Numbered from the stretch's first letter, positions 1 through 10,284 are shown. The stretch is DNA of 64,000 bases from Planctomycetota bacterium (GCA_003671055.1 QWPV01000004.1:21232-85231), one strand, 5' to 3'. Translations and numbers: made by a program. Notes: generated by a model from the sequence alone, not told the origin.

Positions 1-10
1 ACTCGGCTTG

Positions 11-1555
11 ATGCGACTTCGCGCTCTGCAGATTTTTCGATCTCTCGCGCGCCATTCTGTGGCGTGCGCGATGCTGACCGCGCTCGGTCTCACGTCGCCC
101 CATGCGTTTGCGCAGTACGGTCCCGTCGATCCCTTCGCGAGTTCGTATCGCCAGATGCGCGAGACACTTGAACCGCGACAGAACGGATCGCATCACACGC
201 TGCTCGTTGCGCTTCGTCAGCTCGACGATCCAGCGCTCAAGCCATTTTTCGAATGCCTGTTGCGCGCGGAACATTGGTCGATTCGAGTCGATGGCGTTTT
301 GGGTCTCGCTGAACTCTCACCCTCGCACACAGTCGACCCTTCGCTCATCGAAAAACTTCCCGAAGATGCGGATCGTGACAACGCGATTCAAGCAGCACTC
401 GCAATCAATCTCATCGGTGCACAAGAAGCGCTGGTGATGGCAGAGTGGGAGGACCTCGATGGACGAGCGCGCGCCGTGCTCTGCGGCGAAGCACAGAAGG
501 ACGGCGTGACTCCATCCGCTGCGCTGCGTGCAAAACTTCTCGCGTCGCGCACGCCGGAAGTTGCGGCAATTGGTGCGGCGTTCTCGCTTTCGCTCGGTGA
601 ACTTGATGAAGCCGCACTGCGCACCGCGCTCGACGCGATAGCCGCGCTGAATCCACGAACACGCGCCGCGACGCTGACCGAATTGAGCGCAGGTATTGTC
701 CGCTTTCAATTGAAAGGAACGGGCGAATTCCTCACGCGCGCACTCGAGCTCAAAGACCTCACCGCAGAATCGCGCGCGCGGCTGATCATCGCGCTGCTGG
801 TCGTCGACGCTGCGAAAGGAATTGAAGCTTGGCGCGCGACGGTTGCCACGGAGCGAACCCAGCTCGCACTCGTGCGCGCAGCACATGTCCTGCTGGTGAG
901 CGGCGCGCGCGCAACCGCCGCCGATTGGGATCTGCTCCGCAACCAAGATCCGCTGCTCGAAGGCATTGCAACGGCGGGCGCGTCTTTCTCGAAAGGTGAA
1001 CTCAACGCGTTCTACGGAGCACTTCTCGCGCTCGGACATCGACAAACCCTCGCGGCTGCACTCGACGGCTCCCCGGTACTTGGAGTCGACGCAGAACGCG
1101 CGCTCGGCGAAGCATCGCTGGCAGTGCTTCTCGAACAGAGCGCCGTCGTCCGTACGCTCGGCGATGGATTGCTCCGCGCTGTGGCACGCCTTGCGGAATT
1201 GTCCCCCGAGAGTTTCCGCGCCGCGCTCGAGACAGCGAAGCTTGATGTGCCGCTCACCGAACTGTTGCTCTTCGCGCTCGCTGAAGCAGGCACGAAGGCG
1301 GCCGCGGATGTCGCGCAGATCGCACGCGATGGTGCGAGTGCTCGCGCGGAGTCACTCATCCGAATTCTTCATGCTCGGCACGCTACGCAACTCGCTGAGC
1401 CGGATCTGCTCTACCTCTCCAAGATCGGTGGCGCTGGTGATCCTGCCGTCTCGATTCAAGCAGCATGGCTTTGGCTTCGATTCACGGGACGAGCGCAAGA
1501 GTGCATCGAAAAACTCTGCGCAGAGATCAATGGAACTTCAGCCGCGACGGAGTGA
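11..1555 (+). CDS. secreted helical-repeat (HEAT-like) protein
   Basis: Encodes about 514 residues. The first 35 or so look like a Sec signal peptide: basic start, hydrophobic core, then HAFA followed by Gln. The rest is rich in Ala, Leu, Arg and Glu in regular helical stretches resembling HEAT/Armadillo repeats, with no catalytic motif visible. It probably acts outside the cytoplasm as a binding scaffold, which is inferred from composition only. The start lies at the window edge. ATG at 11 is preferred over TTG at 8, but no stop codon precedes it, so the gene could begin further upstream. It is followed by a 159-bp gap and a degenerate aminotransferase-like gene on the same strand. No family could be assigned. 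Confidence 0.7.
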   Translation: MRLRALQIFRSLARHSVACAMLTALGLTSPHAFAQYGPVDPFASSYRQMRETLEPRQNGSHHTLLVALRQLDDPALKPFFECLLRAEHWSIRVDGVLGLAELSPSHTVDPSLIEKLPEDADRDNAIQAALAINLIGAQEALVMAEWEDLDGRARAVLCGEAQKDGVTPSAALRAKLLASRTPEVAAIGAAFSLSLGELDEAALRTALDAIAALNPRTRAATLTELSAGIVRFQLKGTGEFLTRALELKDLTAESRARLIIALLVVDAAKGIEAWRATVATERTQLALVRAAHVLLVSGARATAADWDLLRNQDPLLEGIATAGASFSKGELNAFYGALLALGHRQTLAAALDGSPVLGVDAERALGEASLAVLLEQSAVVRTLGDGLLRAVARLAELSPESFRAALETAKLDVPLTELLLFALAEAGTKAAADVAQIARDGASARAESLIRILHARHATQLAEPDLLYLSKIGGAGDPAVSIQAAWLWLRFTGRAQECIEKLCAEINGTSAATE

Positions 1556-1714
1556 CGGCGTTCGAAGTGTTCGTCGGGCGAATGGGCCTTGCATGGATTT
1601 TCATCGACGCGGATTCGCGAGAGAACTCCACAGCAAACTTTCGCGGTTCTCGATACTCTTCAATTGCGCGAACATCCTCCGATGTGAAGTACGGCGCATC
1701 GAACCGAGACACCC

Positions 1715-2869
1715 ATGAGCGAGATCATCACGCTCTCCCTTCCCTGGATCCTCCCGCATGAGCAAGCAGAGCTCTCGGAGTTTCTTGATGGAACTGTGGA
1801 GACGGCACTAGCCATCGAGAAAGAACTTGAAGAGGGCGTGGCCGACATTGTCGAGCGCCCCTTCGGATCCGCCTTTGGATCGACGCAAAGCGCGATCGAA
1901 TGCGCGCTCACCGCACTCGGTGTGAAGGACGGTGATGAGGTTGTGCTTCCCGCACTCTCTCCTCCCGCATTGCTCGCTGCGATCGCGCGCATGCGTGCTC
2001 GACCGTTGTTCGTGGACTCCGATCCAAAGAGCCTCACCGTTCGTGGTCCCTCCGCTGATACTCGATGCACTGCACGAACGCGTGTGATCATCGGCGTCAC
2101 GGTGCACGGTGATCCGACTGGTTTGAACGAACTCGCTGGTGTCGCATCGAAGTTCGAAATCCCCCTACTTGAAGTTGTTTGCGGCGGCCTTGGTGGTCGC
2201 ATCGGACGAGATCCGGTCGGGCGATTCGGGCGCGTCTCCGTCGTCGGACTCGACGCAGCAAGCGGCTACATCGGCGCAAGTGGCGCGGTTGCCTGTACGA
2301 ACGACGATACGCTCGCCGCAACGCTCTCGCTGCTGCGCGAAGGCGGCGTGCGTCGCCCCCGCGTCGATTGGGAACGCCTCGGTGGCGTGCGCGCAATCGA
2401 ACACTTTGTCAGTGATCCATCACTTCCGCTCATCGCTGCAGCCGTGAGTGTGCTGCGCATTCGCCGACACGCGCAGCACAAGCAACGAGTGAGTGAGATC
2501 TTCAAGCAATACATGAGCCGACTTGGTGGTCACTCCGATCTACTCTTGCCGGCTTCCTGCGAAGACAACACGGTCGCGTGGTCACACTTTGCGGTACGCC
2601 TCTCCGACCGCTACACGCGCGACGAACGCGACTCCATTGTGAACGGGCTTCTCCGCCACGACATCGGTGCATCAAGCGCAGTGTGCTACGCACCCAGCGA
2701 AGCTGCGGCAGTCGCGCAATTCGGCGTTGTCGAAGGTTTCGCCACTGCAGAACGCGCGGCGCATCGGCTCATCACACTGCCGTTCCATCCTGCGTTGAAC
2801 GCGCGCGATGTGGAACTCACTTGCCAGACGCTCGAGGTGATGATTCAGCGACAGAGCATCATTCGCTAG
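1715..2869 (+). CDS. DegT/DnrJ/EryC1-fold protein lacking PLP-binding residues
   Basis: Encodes 384 residues with the layout of the DegT/DnrJ/EryC1/StrS sugar aminotransferases. GSTQSAIECALTALGV (55-70) matches the phosphate-binding start, GDEVVLPALS (73-82) and PLFVDSDP (97-104) follow, then an HGDPTGL segment (131-137) and a TNDD..LLREGG tail. The residues that bind PLP are replaced. The usual ED-A-A-Q motif reads EVVCG (153-157), and the Schiff-base lysine position in the SF-x-P-T-K-N region reads as Ala (about 182, in LDAASGYIG). Family members keep these residues for transamination, so this copy is probably not an aminotransferase. Possible roles are a sugar-nucleotide binding pseudoenzyme or a regulator. 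It converges on guaA with only 13 bp between the stops. Confidence 0.75.
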   Translation: MSEIITLSLPWILPHEQAELSEFLDGTVETALAIEKELEEGVADIVERPFGSAFGSTQSAIECALTALGVKDGDEVVLPALSPPALLAAIARMRARPLFVDSDPKSLTVRGPSADTRCTARTRVIIGVTVHGDPTGLNELAGVASKFEIPLLEVVCGGLGGRIGRDPVGRFGRVSVVGLDAASGYIGASGAVACTNDDTLAATLSLLREGGVRRPRVDWERLGGVRAIEHFVSDPSLPLIAAAVSVLRIRRHAQHKQRVSEIFKQYMSRLGGHSDLLLPASCEDNTVAWSHFAVRLSDRYTRDERDSIVNGLLRHDIGASSAVCYAPSEAAAVAQFGVVEGFATAERAAHRLITLPFHPALNARDVELTCQTLEVMIQRQSIIR

Positions 2870-2882
2870 CGATCGAACGAGA

Positions 2883-4445
2883 TCACTCCCATTCAATCGT
2901 CGCTGGCGGCTTCGACGAAATGTCGTAGACAACTCGATTGACGCCCTTCACTTCATTAATGATGCGATTCGAAATCGTCGCGAGTACGTCGTAGGGAATC
3001 CGAGACCAGTCTGCGGTCATGAAGTCTTGGGTATCGACTGCGCGCACCGCGACAACCGACTCATAGGTTCGACCATCACCCATCACGCCGACGCTTTTCA
3101 CGGGCAAGAGCACGGTGAAAACTTGACTCGTCGATCGATAGAGATTCGCTGAGACGATCTCTTCGAGAAGGATCAAGTCACACTCGCGCAGCAAGTCGAG
3201 TTTGGGAACCGTGACTTCGCCAAGGACGCGCACCGCAAGCCCAGGTCCTGGGAATGGATGACGCCAGACGATTTGCGGCGGAAGCCCAAGCACTTCGCCA
3301 AGCGCGCGGACTTCATCCTTGAAGAGCAAGCGCATGGGTTCAATCAACTTGAACTGCATGTCTTCAGGAAGCCCACCTACATTGTGATGGAGTTTGATAT
3401 TCGCAGCCGTTCCCGCATGACCGTGACCAGATTCGATCACATCTGGATAGAGCGTGCCTTGCGCGAGAAACTGTGCGCCACCGTCGATCGTCGCGGCCAT
3501 CTCAGAGAAGACTGTGATGAAGCGATGTCCGATGCGACGACGCTTCTCTTGCGGATCTTCGATGCCCACAAGATCGCCGAGAAATTCCTTGCTCGCGTCC
3601 ACCACGCGCAGATCGACATCGAAGTGATCGCGAAAGGTTGTCTCGACAAGCTCACGCTCATTCTTTCGAAGTAGGCCGTTGTCGACAAAGATGCAGGTGA
3701 GTTGCTTGCCGATCGCCTTCGCAAGAAGTGCGGCAACCACCGAACTATCCACGCCGCCCGAAAGGCCGCAAATCACGCGCGACGAACCCACGCGTTCACG
3801 AATGCGCGCGCACTCCGCGTCGACGAAGTCCGCCATCTTCCATGATCCGCTACACCCGCAACCCTTGAACAAGAAGTTCGCGAGCATGTTGCCACCCTGC
3901 GGCGTGTGCGTCACCTCTGGATGGAATTGCACACCGTAAAACCGCCGCGCCTTATCCCGCATCGCTGAAACGGCGCATGTTGAAGTCGATGCAAGAGGAG
4001 TGAAACCAGCTGGAAGATCCACGACTTGATCACCGTGACTCATCCACACCGTCGCATGCGCATCAACGCCAGCGAAGAGATCGACGCCATCTTTGACATC
4101 CAACTTCGCGCGACCAAACTCACGATGCGCCGCCGATTGCACACGACCGCCGAGCAGATGGCTCATGAGCTGCATGCCATAGCAAATCCCAAGCACGGGA
4201 ATGCCAAGCGTAAAAATCTCCGCGTCGCAGGTCGGCGCGCCTGGTTCAAACACGCTCGACGGACCACCCGAGAGAATGATCCCCTTTGGCGCGAGTGCCT
4301 TGATCTCCGCAGCCGTGATCTTCGGTGACACGAGAAGGCTAAACACCCCCGCCTCGCGAACGCGCCGCGCAATCAGCTGCGCCGTTTGACTTCCGAAGTC
4401 AAGGATCAAGATGCTTTCAGTGCCGGTAGGTGGTCGCTCGCTCAT
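2883..4445 (-). CDS. guaA: GMP synthase (glutamine-hydrolysing)
   Basis: Encodes 520 residues, the normal family length. It converts XMP, ATP and glutamine to GMP in de novo purine synthesis in the cytoplasm. The N-terminal class I glutamine amidotransferase domain has the nucleophile motif GICYGMQ (Cys 88) and the FHPEVTHT His-Glu pair. The ATP pyrophosphatase domain carries the PP-loop SGGVDSS at about 229-235. The C-terminal GMP-synthase dimerisation domain ends in the family-typical PATIEWE. ATG at 4445 gives the expected N-terminus. The gene is transcribed away from dprA's 3' end across a 213-bp gap that should hold its promoter, though none is clear. Function is certain by motif. Confidence 0.97.
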   Translation of the reverse strand: MSERPPTGTESILILDFGSQTAQLIARRVREAGVFSLLVSPKITAAEIKALAPKGIILSGGPSSVFEPGAPTCDAEIFTLGIPVLGICYGMQLMSHLLGGRVQSAAHREFGRAKLDVKDGVDLFAGVDAHATVWMSHGDQVVDLPAGFTPLASTSTCAVSAMRDKARRFYGVQFHPEVTHTPQGGNMLANFLFKGCGCSGSWKMADFVDAECARIRERVGSSRVICGLSGGVDSSVVAALLAKAIGKQLTCIFVDNGLLRKNERELVETTFRDHFDVDLRVVDASKEFLGDLVGIEDPQEKRRRIGHRFITVFSEMAATIDGGAQFLAQGTLYPDVIESGHGHAGTAANIKLHHNVGGLPEDMQFKLIEPMRLLFKDEVRALGEVLGLPPQIVWRHPFPGPGLAVRVLGEVTVPKLDLLRECDLILLEEIVSANLYRSTSQVFTVLLPVKSVGVMGDGRTYESVVAVRAVDTQDFMTADWSRIPYDVLATISNRIINEVKGVNRVVYDISSKPPATIEWE

Positions 4446-4658
4446 CAGTAGATCGTCAAGGAATCGTCAGGGGGACATGCTCGGATCGTCACAGGCTCAT
4501 CGCACCCCGTGGATTCTGGAGAGGAAACCATAGGGGAAACGAGCACTGTAGCAATCCCCGCATGCTTGTCCGCATGCGAGTCCGTCCGAGTCGATGCCTC
4601 ACCGATCGAGCGCTTGATGTCCCGCGCGATGAACGTGCATTTTCCAGGCAAAACATGC

Positions 4659-5942
4659 CTATGGCGGCGCCACGGCGACCCACTCGTCACCCTCAAGGCG
4701 AGCGAGCCCCTTTCGTGCAAGCAGCGTCAGTAACACCGCCACTGATGCCCATGGTCGATCGAGCGCTTCGGCCAAGTCCTCTCCGCACCATGGCTTCTCA
4801 CGCAATCGTGCGTGCACCGCTCGCTCTTCTTCGCTCATCGCCGGCTGTGTGGCGAGCGCTGGAGATGTCGATGTCGATGTTGCTCCACGAGACGCTTGAC
4901 ACATGACACGCTGAGGCAACGGCTCCGATCTTTCAATCACACTTGATGACCCGCCTCCCGCGCGCGCGAGATTCGCGATGGCAAGCGATCGCTGCGACAC
5001 AATTAGTTCTGCAACATCGCGCGGCTCATGTGCGAGTTGCGCCCAGCCTTCACGGATCGCGCGATGGCATCCCGCAGAGCGCGTCGAATCCACTGGACCA
5101 GGAATGCACGCAACCTCTCGCGCCTGATCTTCCACAGCAAGCCGCGCCGTAAGCAACGCGCCGCTTCGTTCGGCTGCTTCGACGACAAGGACCACAAGAC
5201 TCAGCGCACTCACGAGCCGATTTCGACGCGGAAAATTCTCTGGCCGCGGCACGACGCCGCACGGAAACTCCGTTGCCACAGCCCCGCCGCCTTCAACGAT
5301 CGCATCAAAGAGCCCCGCATGCTCTGGCGGATAGAGATGACCGAATCCACCGCCTAGCACTGCGACAGTGATTCCATTTGCACGAAGTGCCGCGCGATGT
5401 GCTTCCGCATCAATACCACGCGCTCCACCGCTCACGATGACAACGCCGAGCTCAGCAAGTTCGCCAGCAAATCGCGCCGCCTGTAATCGTCCATACGCAG
5501 TCGCTGCGCGCGAACCCACGACTGCGACGCTCGGCTGTTCGGGCGGCGGCAATACACCGCGCAACCAGAGTGCCGCAGGCGCGTCATCAAGGGTTCGCAG
5601 CGATGCAGGAAGTTCTGGATGCGCAAGCACCCGCGCGCCATGCTTCGCCGCGGTCTCGCGCACTCGATCAAGATCAATCGCGCGCGCCTCACGCACACGC
5701 GCGCAAACCTCGGGAAAACGCGAGAAGAACAGATCCCGCCACCATGCGTCACCGTGTGCCATCGCTGCCGCTGCGGAACCAGCCGCGTCGACAGCTACGC
5801 GTGCACGACGCGGACCGATGTCCCGCGCAAGCGCCAACCGGATCCACGCATCGCATTCCTCTCGGCCAACACCGCGCTCATCCGCTTGGTCACACACTGC
5901 GTGCCCGAGCTTTGTCAATTCCAACCGTTCTTCCACGTCCAT
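4659..5942 (-). CDS. dprA: DNA processing protein DprA (Smf)
   Basis: Encodes 427 residues. DprA binds incoming single-stranded DNA and loads RecA during natural transformation. The central Rossmann-like domain has PSVAVVGSRAATAYG, SGGARGIDAEAHRAAL and AVLGGGFGHLYPPEH (about 140-215), then TEFPCG, PRRNRLVSALS and EAAERSGALLTA, all diagnostic. A helical N-terminal segment precedes it, and a C-terminal winged-helix domain (EEERAVHARLREKPWCGEDLAEALD...) follows a variable linker. A possible promoter lies about 50 bp upstream at 5990-6017. A competence role fits the type IV pilus genes elsewhere in the window; this link is an inference. Confidence 0.95.
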   Translation of the reverse strand: MDVEERLELTKLGHAVCDQADERGVGREECDAWIRLALARDIGPRRARVAVDAAGSAAAAMAHGDAWWRDLFFSRFPEVCARVREARAIDLDRVRETAAKHGARVLAHPELPASLRTLDDAPAALWLRGVLPPPEQPSVAVVGSRAATAYGRLQAARFAGELAELGVVIVSGGARGIDAEAHRAALRANGITVAVLGGGFGHLYPPEHAGLFDAIVEGGGAVATEFPCGVVPRPENFPRRNRLVSALSLVVLVVEAAERSGALLTARLAVEDQAREVACIPGPVDSTRSAGCHRAIREGWAQLAHEPRDVAELIVSQRSLAIANLARAGGGSSSVIERSEPLPQRVMCQASRGATSTSTSPALATQPAMSEEERAVHARLREKPWCGEDLAEALDRPWASVAVLLTLLARKGLARLEGDEWVAVAPP

Positions 5943-5989
5943 CTGCTCAACACCCCTTTCACGAACTGCCGTTCGATCGCTGCGCTCAC

Positions 5990-6017
5990 ATTACAGCACA
6001 CAAAGGCACGACCTCAA
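5990..6017 (-). promoter_or_regulatory. possible sigma-70-type promoter of dprA
   Basis: Read on the minus strand, TTGAGG (6012-6017) is followed after 16 bp by TGTAAT (5990-5995). The -10 box matches five of six consensus bases, and the ATG lies about 45 bp downstream. Assigned by eye only. Confidence 0.4.
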
Positions 6018-6067
6018 AAGTCCCACCTTTTTTCCACCCGAATACTTGTGAAATTTGTAGACGAACG

Positions 6068-6979
6068 TCAGGCGCGAGTATCGCACTCATTCTCGTCAGC
6101 AACGCGACACTCGCGCACACTTGGCGATGCGCGGGTCCACTCGCTGCCTTCAACGTCTCCGCCGTCCGCGTATGCGAGCAATGCCGCTGATGCATCACCT
6201 GTTTGTTCCGCCGAGTTCTGCGAGGACACACACTCGACAACCACGTCTTCCGTCGCAGCATGCGAAGCAACCTCAACAAGCGAGGGGATACTCTCGCTCG
6301 ATGAGTGCTTCAGTTCCTGCTTCAATTCGACATCACCACTCACACGCGAATCCATGCATTCACGGCCTTCGCGGCCTTCACGCTGGCGCTTACGGCCACT
6401 GAACTCCGTTTCCGGGCCCACAAAGAGCCCGATGAACAGGAGAAACGTTCCGATACCGAGAATCCAGAGTCGTCGTGGTCCGCTCGCGAGCCGCGAGAGC
6501 AGCGTGTCGGGCGCAGGTTGGGCGGGCGCGACAGCCAGCGGCACGGACGCGTCGATCCACTCGACGACCGTGTCGTTCATGCTCTCAGAAAGCATCAGTG
6601 ACTCTGCACCCGCCTCCTTCAGATTCAGTTGGCTCGCGGCAAGTCGGCGCAAAACGCGCTCGTCACCCTGCTGTACGTCTTGAAGAAATCGATCGTACGC
6701 AGCGAGGCGCTCGAAAGCCTGCTGTTCCCTCGCTTGGTGGTACTGCACGAGCCCCTTGAGGTCGTGCAGTTCGTGCTGCGCGGGGATCAGCAATCCGGAA
6801 ACTAACAACGCCAGACCGGCAATGACAAATGGCCAGCCGGCGTCGAAACGGAAGAGTGGAATCACGCGAGACACGACGCTTGATCTATCGACGCGAACGC
6901 TTCTCGCACTCAAATGGAACGAAATCATCACCGCACCGCTCGATCGAACGAAGTCGTCACTCAGTTTCATCAGGTGCAT
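6068..6979 (-). CDS. membrane protein with two TM helices and a periplasmic coiled-coil loop
   Basis: Encodes 303 residues. Two hydrophobic helices (about 49-67, starting GWPFVIAGLALL; and 171-188, LWILGIGTFLLFIGLFVG) enclose about 100 residues of charged, probably coiled-coil sequence (LHDLKGLVQYHQAREQQAFERLAAYDRFLQ). The tail of about 115 residues is acidic, Ser-rich and probably disordered in the cytoplasm. I do not recognise a named family. The arrangement recalls small divisome or envelope proteins, but no motif supports that. The start is uncertain: ATG at 6979 or 6970, ATG at 6928, or a GTG nearer the first TM helix. The gene is divergent from the chemotaxis operon across about 140 bp. 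Confidence 0.6.
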   Translation of the reverse strand: MHLMKLSDDFVRSSGAVMISFHLSARSVRVDRSSVVSRVIPLFRFDAGWPFVIAGLALLVSGLLIPAQHELHDLKGLVQYHQAREQQAFERLAAYDRFLQDVQQGDERVLRRLAASQLNLKEAGAESLMLSESMNDTVVEWIDASVPLAVAPAQPAPDTLLSRLASGPRRLWILGIGTFLLFIGLFVGPETEFSGRKRQREGREGRECMDSRVSGDVELKQELKHSSSESIPSLVEVASHAATEDVVVECVSSQNSAEQTGDASAALLAYADGGDVEGSEWTRASPSVRECRVADENECDTRA

Positions 6980-7117
6980 TCCCTAATCGAGCGCGCGTTA
7001 CGAACCGCACTGCATCGATGCCCTTGGTGAGCCGATGCCGGATGCGCAGGGCGTTGCATTCTGCTCCCTGTGTTCGCTGAGGCGACCTTCCGATCCCCTT
7101 CTGACAAAGCACGCACT

Positions 7118-9658
7118 ATGAGTCTTCGCCAATCCATCGACCAAGCGGCAAAGGCGGTCATGCTCTCCGACGCGCGTGATCTTCCTGGACTCGTCGCGCT
7201 CCAGGATCTCCTTCAAATCATCATGCGCGAAGCGGAATTGCGGCACGTTCCAACCGCCGCCAGTTGCTCCGCAGACGCAGTAGAGCTCGTCGAACAAATC
7301 GTGCTCCGGCAAGTCGCGGATGTGGAACTCGCCTTCAGCCGACTGACGGAAGCAATTTCGCGCCTCGATGAATCGACGACGGAAGATGGACGATGCGCCG
7401 TCGCTCCGGGTGCGTACACGGATGCTCGGAGCAGCGTCGATCGCGATCTGATCGCCGCGTGGGTTTCCAGTTGCGAGACCACGCTCCCTGAACTCGAGCA
7501 TCTCGCTGTCGGTTGCGAAGATGTCGCCCACGCAGGCGACGCGCTTCCCGACCTCAAGCGCCGCATCCACACATTCAAAGGTGAGTGCGGCGTCCTCAGC
7601 CTCGATCGCGCGCAGCGTCTATGCCACGACACTGAAACCTACATCGAAGAAGAACTCGAGCGTGGCCGCTTCCCCGTCGACGCGGTGCTCTCGCTCGCGG
7701 ACTGGCTTCGTTCGCTCATGGCAGCACTCGCACATGATCCGTGCGCTGCGGAGCCGGATGATGCGTTCGCGCGAACTGCGCTGCATGGGGATGGTGAGCC
7801 GAGCGCACGCGTCGAAGCAGCAGAAGTGCAAAGCGTCGTGGTGAACGAGACGACCGATGGCGACGAACTCATCGTCCTCAACTTCGATGCGGCCGATGAC
7901 AACCTTTCTGATTTCGTTGGTGAAGCGAAAGAGCATCTTGCGAACGCGGAGAGTGCAGTCCTTCAACTCGAAAAATCCTCTGCCGATCCAGAGCACGTCA
8001 ATGTCATCTTCCGCGCGTTCCACACGATCAAGGGAGTTGCGGGATTCATGAATCTCGTGCCCGTCGTGCGATGCGCGCACGCTGCGGAGTGCCTGCTTGA
8101 TCGAGTTCGAAGTGGTCGCCGAGCGCTCGATACCACTGTGCTTGATCTTGTGTTGGTCTCGTCTGATGTGCTCGGTCAACTCATCGCGGGAATTACTGGC
8201 GGACCTCTTCCCACTCGCCGCGCTGTCGAAGGGCTCATCGCACGACTCGAAGCAGCAAGCGAGAATATTGAAGTTGCGAAGTCGAGTGCATCGGAGCCAC
8301 CAGTCAGTGCATCCGTCGCAAAGAACGACGCATCAACCCTGATGCCGCCGACTGAGGATGCGCTCCATCCAATTCCAGCAGCAACGGATCCATCCGCGCG
8401 CGTGACGGCGATGCGCAGGGGTGATCAGACTGTAAAGGTCTCAACCATGCGCCTCGATAGCCTCGTGAACGAGGTTGGAGAGCTTGTCATCGCACAACTG
8501 ATGGTGATGCAAGACCCCGCCATCAGCGCAGTGGTCGATCAACGTCTCCAGCGCAACCTCTCGCACCTTGGCAAAATCGTCCGTGACCTGCAAGAGACAT
8601 CCATGTCACTTCGCATGGTGACGCTCAAAGCGACGTTTCAAAAAATGGCGCGACTCGTGCGCGACGTTGCGCATAAAGCTGGCAAGAAAGTGCAACTCGT
8701 CGTTGAAGGCGAGGATGTTGAACTCGATCGCAATGTGGTGGAAGAGATCGGCGACCCGCTCGTGCACATGATTCGCAATGCATGCGATCACGGCATTGAA
8801 TGCGCTGCGGATCGCCGCGCCGTGGGCAAAGATGAAACCGGAACGCTCACCCTGCGCGCGTTTCACTCCGGCGGATCTATTGTGATTGAAGTTGTGGATG
8901 ATGGACGCGGGCTCAACCGCGAGCGCATCCTGAAAAAGTGCGTTGAACGCGGGCTTCTCGATGTTTCGCGCAATCCAGCCGACATTCCCGACGCTGAAGT
9001 GTGGAACTATGTGTTCCTCCCAGGATTCTCCACCGCGGAAAAAGTCACCGACATCTCGGGCCGCGGCGTCGGCATGGATGTCGTGCGACGCAACATCGAA
9101 GCGCTGCGAGGCAACGTCGAAATCTCTTCTATGCCTGGTGAAGGCTCTGTCTTCAGCATGCGTCTCCCTCTCACGATGGCGATCATTGATGGCATGGTCG
9201 TGCGCGTTGGAACGCAGCGCTACGTCATCCCGACACTCAGTATTGAGCGCAGCTTCCGCCCCGTTGAGAACGATCTCACGATTGTCTTCGGCAGAGGCGA
9301 GCTCGTGCGCGTCGGCGAACAACACTTGGCGATTCACCGACTCAACCGAGTCTTCGGTGTGCAAGAAGGAGTCGATGATCTCTTCGAGGGACTTCTCCTC
9401 GTGCTCGAATCCGGTAAGCGACGCGCATGCGTCTTCGTCGATGAAATCCTCGGTCAACAACAAGTCGTCATCAAAACGCTTGGAGCTCGCGAGGCACTGC
9501 GCGGGGTTTCTGGTGGCGCGATTCTCGGGGATGGTCGCGTAGCGCTCATCGTCGATGTCGGTGGTCTTCTCGAAGAGGCAGCCTCGCACGGTCACGACCG
9601 CGCCGAACGCAACGGAATGCAAGTACACGGAAAGTCATCTCAAGGAGCACAGTCATGA
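7118..9658 (+). CDS. cheA: chemotaxis histidine kinase CheA with two Hpt domains
   Basis: Encodes 846 residues from ATG 7118; a GTG at 7070 would add 16. It autophosphorylates in response to receptors and passes phosphate to response regulators. Two Hpt domains occur in tandem: phospho-acceptor His 151 in HTFKGECG and His 302 in HTIKGVAGF. A Pro/Ala/Ser linker leads to the dimerisation helices (STMRLDSLVNEVGELVIAQL), the HATPase domain (N box DPLVHMIRNACDHGIE, G1 EVVDDGRGLN, G2 TDISGRGVGMDVVRRNIE) and a C-terminal CheW-like domain. No separate CheY/CheB-binding P2 domain is obvious. Its stop overlaps the cheW start (ATGA), making it the first gene of an eight-gene operon. Confidence 0.96.
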   Translation: MSLRQSIDQAAKAVMLSDARDLPGLVALQDLLQIIMREAELRHVPTAASCSADAVELVEQIVLRQVADVELAFSRLTEAISRLDESTTEDGRCAVAPGAYTDARSSVDRDLIAAWVSSCETTLPELEHLAVGCEDVAHAGDALPDLKRRIHTFKGECGVLSLDRAQRLCHDTETYIEEELERGRFPVDAVLSLADWLRSLMAALAHDPCAAEPDDAFARTALHGDGEPSARVEAAEVQSVVVNETTDGDELIVLNFDAADDNLSDFVGEAKEHLANAESAVLQLEKSSADPEHVNVIFRAFHTIKGVAGFMNLVPVVRCAHAAECLLDRVRSGRRALDTTVLDLVLVSSDVLGQLIAGITGGPLPTRRAVEGLIARLEAASENIEVAKSSASEPPVSASVAKNDASTLMPPTEDALHPIPAATDPSARVTAMRRGDQTVKVSTMRLDSLVNEVGELVIAQLMVMQDPAISAVVDQRLQRNLSHLGKIVRDLQETSMSLRMVTLKATFQKMARLVRDVAHKAGKKVQLVVEGEDVELDRNVVEEIGDPLVHMIRNACDHGIECAADRRAVGKDETGTLTLRAFHSGGSIVIEVVDDGRGLNRERILKKCVERGLLDVSRNPADIPDAEVWNYVFLPGFSTAEKVTDISGRGVGMDVVRRNIEALRGNVEISSMPGEGSVFSMRLPLTMAIIDGMVVRVGTQRYVIPTLSIERSFRPVENDLTIVFGRGELVRVGEQHLAIHRLNRVFGVQEGVDDLFEGLLLVLESGKRRACVFVDEILGQQQVVIKTLGAREALRGVSGGAILGDGRVALIVDVGGLLEEAASHGHDRAERNGMQVHGKSSQGAQS

Positions 9659-10230
9659 GCATTGTCGATCGCCCCAGCAGCACATCACCCGCAACCACAC
9701 CTACTAATCAAGGCGTGCGCAAACATCGCGACGCGAACGAACACAAGTTCCTTTCGTTCTGCCTCGGCACGGAAACATACGGTGTCGAGATTCTCAAAGT
9801 CCGCGAAATCATCGGACTTCTCGCGATCACTCCCCTTCCGCAAACGCCTCCGTATGTGCGCGGCGTGATGAATCTACGAGGCAGGATCATCCCTGTCATC
9901 GACCTGCGATTGCGCTTTGCGCTTCCCGCAGTTGAAGCGACGAAGGAAACCTGCGTGATCGTGCTTGAGAGCACCGACAGCGAGGGCGAGCAAACTGTCA
10001 TGGGCGCAGTCGTGGACAGCGTGCGCGAAGTGCAAGATATTCCACCGTCTGCGATCGAGCCACCGCCAGAGTTCGGATGCGAGATTCCTCTCGGTTACAT
10101 CCAGGGCATGGGCAAGGTGAAGGACAAAGTCATTCTCTTGCTCGAGATCGCTGAGGTTGTTGGTTCGCGCGAGCGACAGCAAATCGCACAGGCCGCCGCG
10201 GCTGCGGCTTCAAGCCGCGCCGCTGCATGA
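9655..10230 (+). CDS. cheW: chemotaxis adaptor CheW
   Basis: Encodes 191 residues. CheW couples chemoreceptors to CheA in cytoplasmic arrays. A basic, low-complexity N-terminus of about 30 residues precedes the two-subdomain beta-barrel: HKFLSFCLGTETYGVEILKVREI, ITPLPQTPPYVRGVMNLRGRIIPVIDLRLRF, then VMGAVVDSVREVQDIP and the GYIQGMGKVKDKVILLLEI segment. An Ala-rich tail closes it. The start overlaps the cheA stop by four bases, implying translational coupling. The identification rests on the conserved PYVRGVMNLRGRIIPVIDLR core. Confidence 0.96.
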   Translation: MSIVDRPSSTSPATTPTNQGVRKHRDANEHKFLSFCLGTETYGVEILKVREIIGLLAITPLPQTPPYVRGVMNLRGRIIPVIDLRLRFALPAVEATKETCVIVLESTDSEGEQTVMGAVVDSVREVQDIPPSAIEPPPEFGCEIPLGYIQGMGKVKDKVILLLEIAEVVGSRERQQIAQAAAAAASSRAAA

Positions 10231-10284
10231 AGTTTGTCGCAGCGCTCTAAGGACAGCACACAGTGATTGCATGAGGTACTTCGA

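Noticed and set aside
317..1045. Long open frame antisense to the first gene
   Set aside because: Arg/Cys/Glu-rich composition typical of a shadow of an Ala/Leu-rich gene; no domain.
8606..9628. 340-codon open frame antisense to cheA
   Set aside because: Overlaps the CheA kinase core, which is certain; the antisense product has no recognisable fold.
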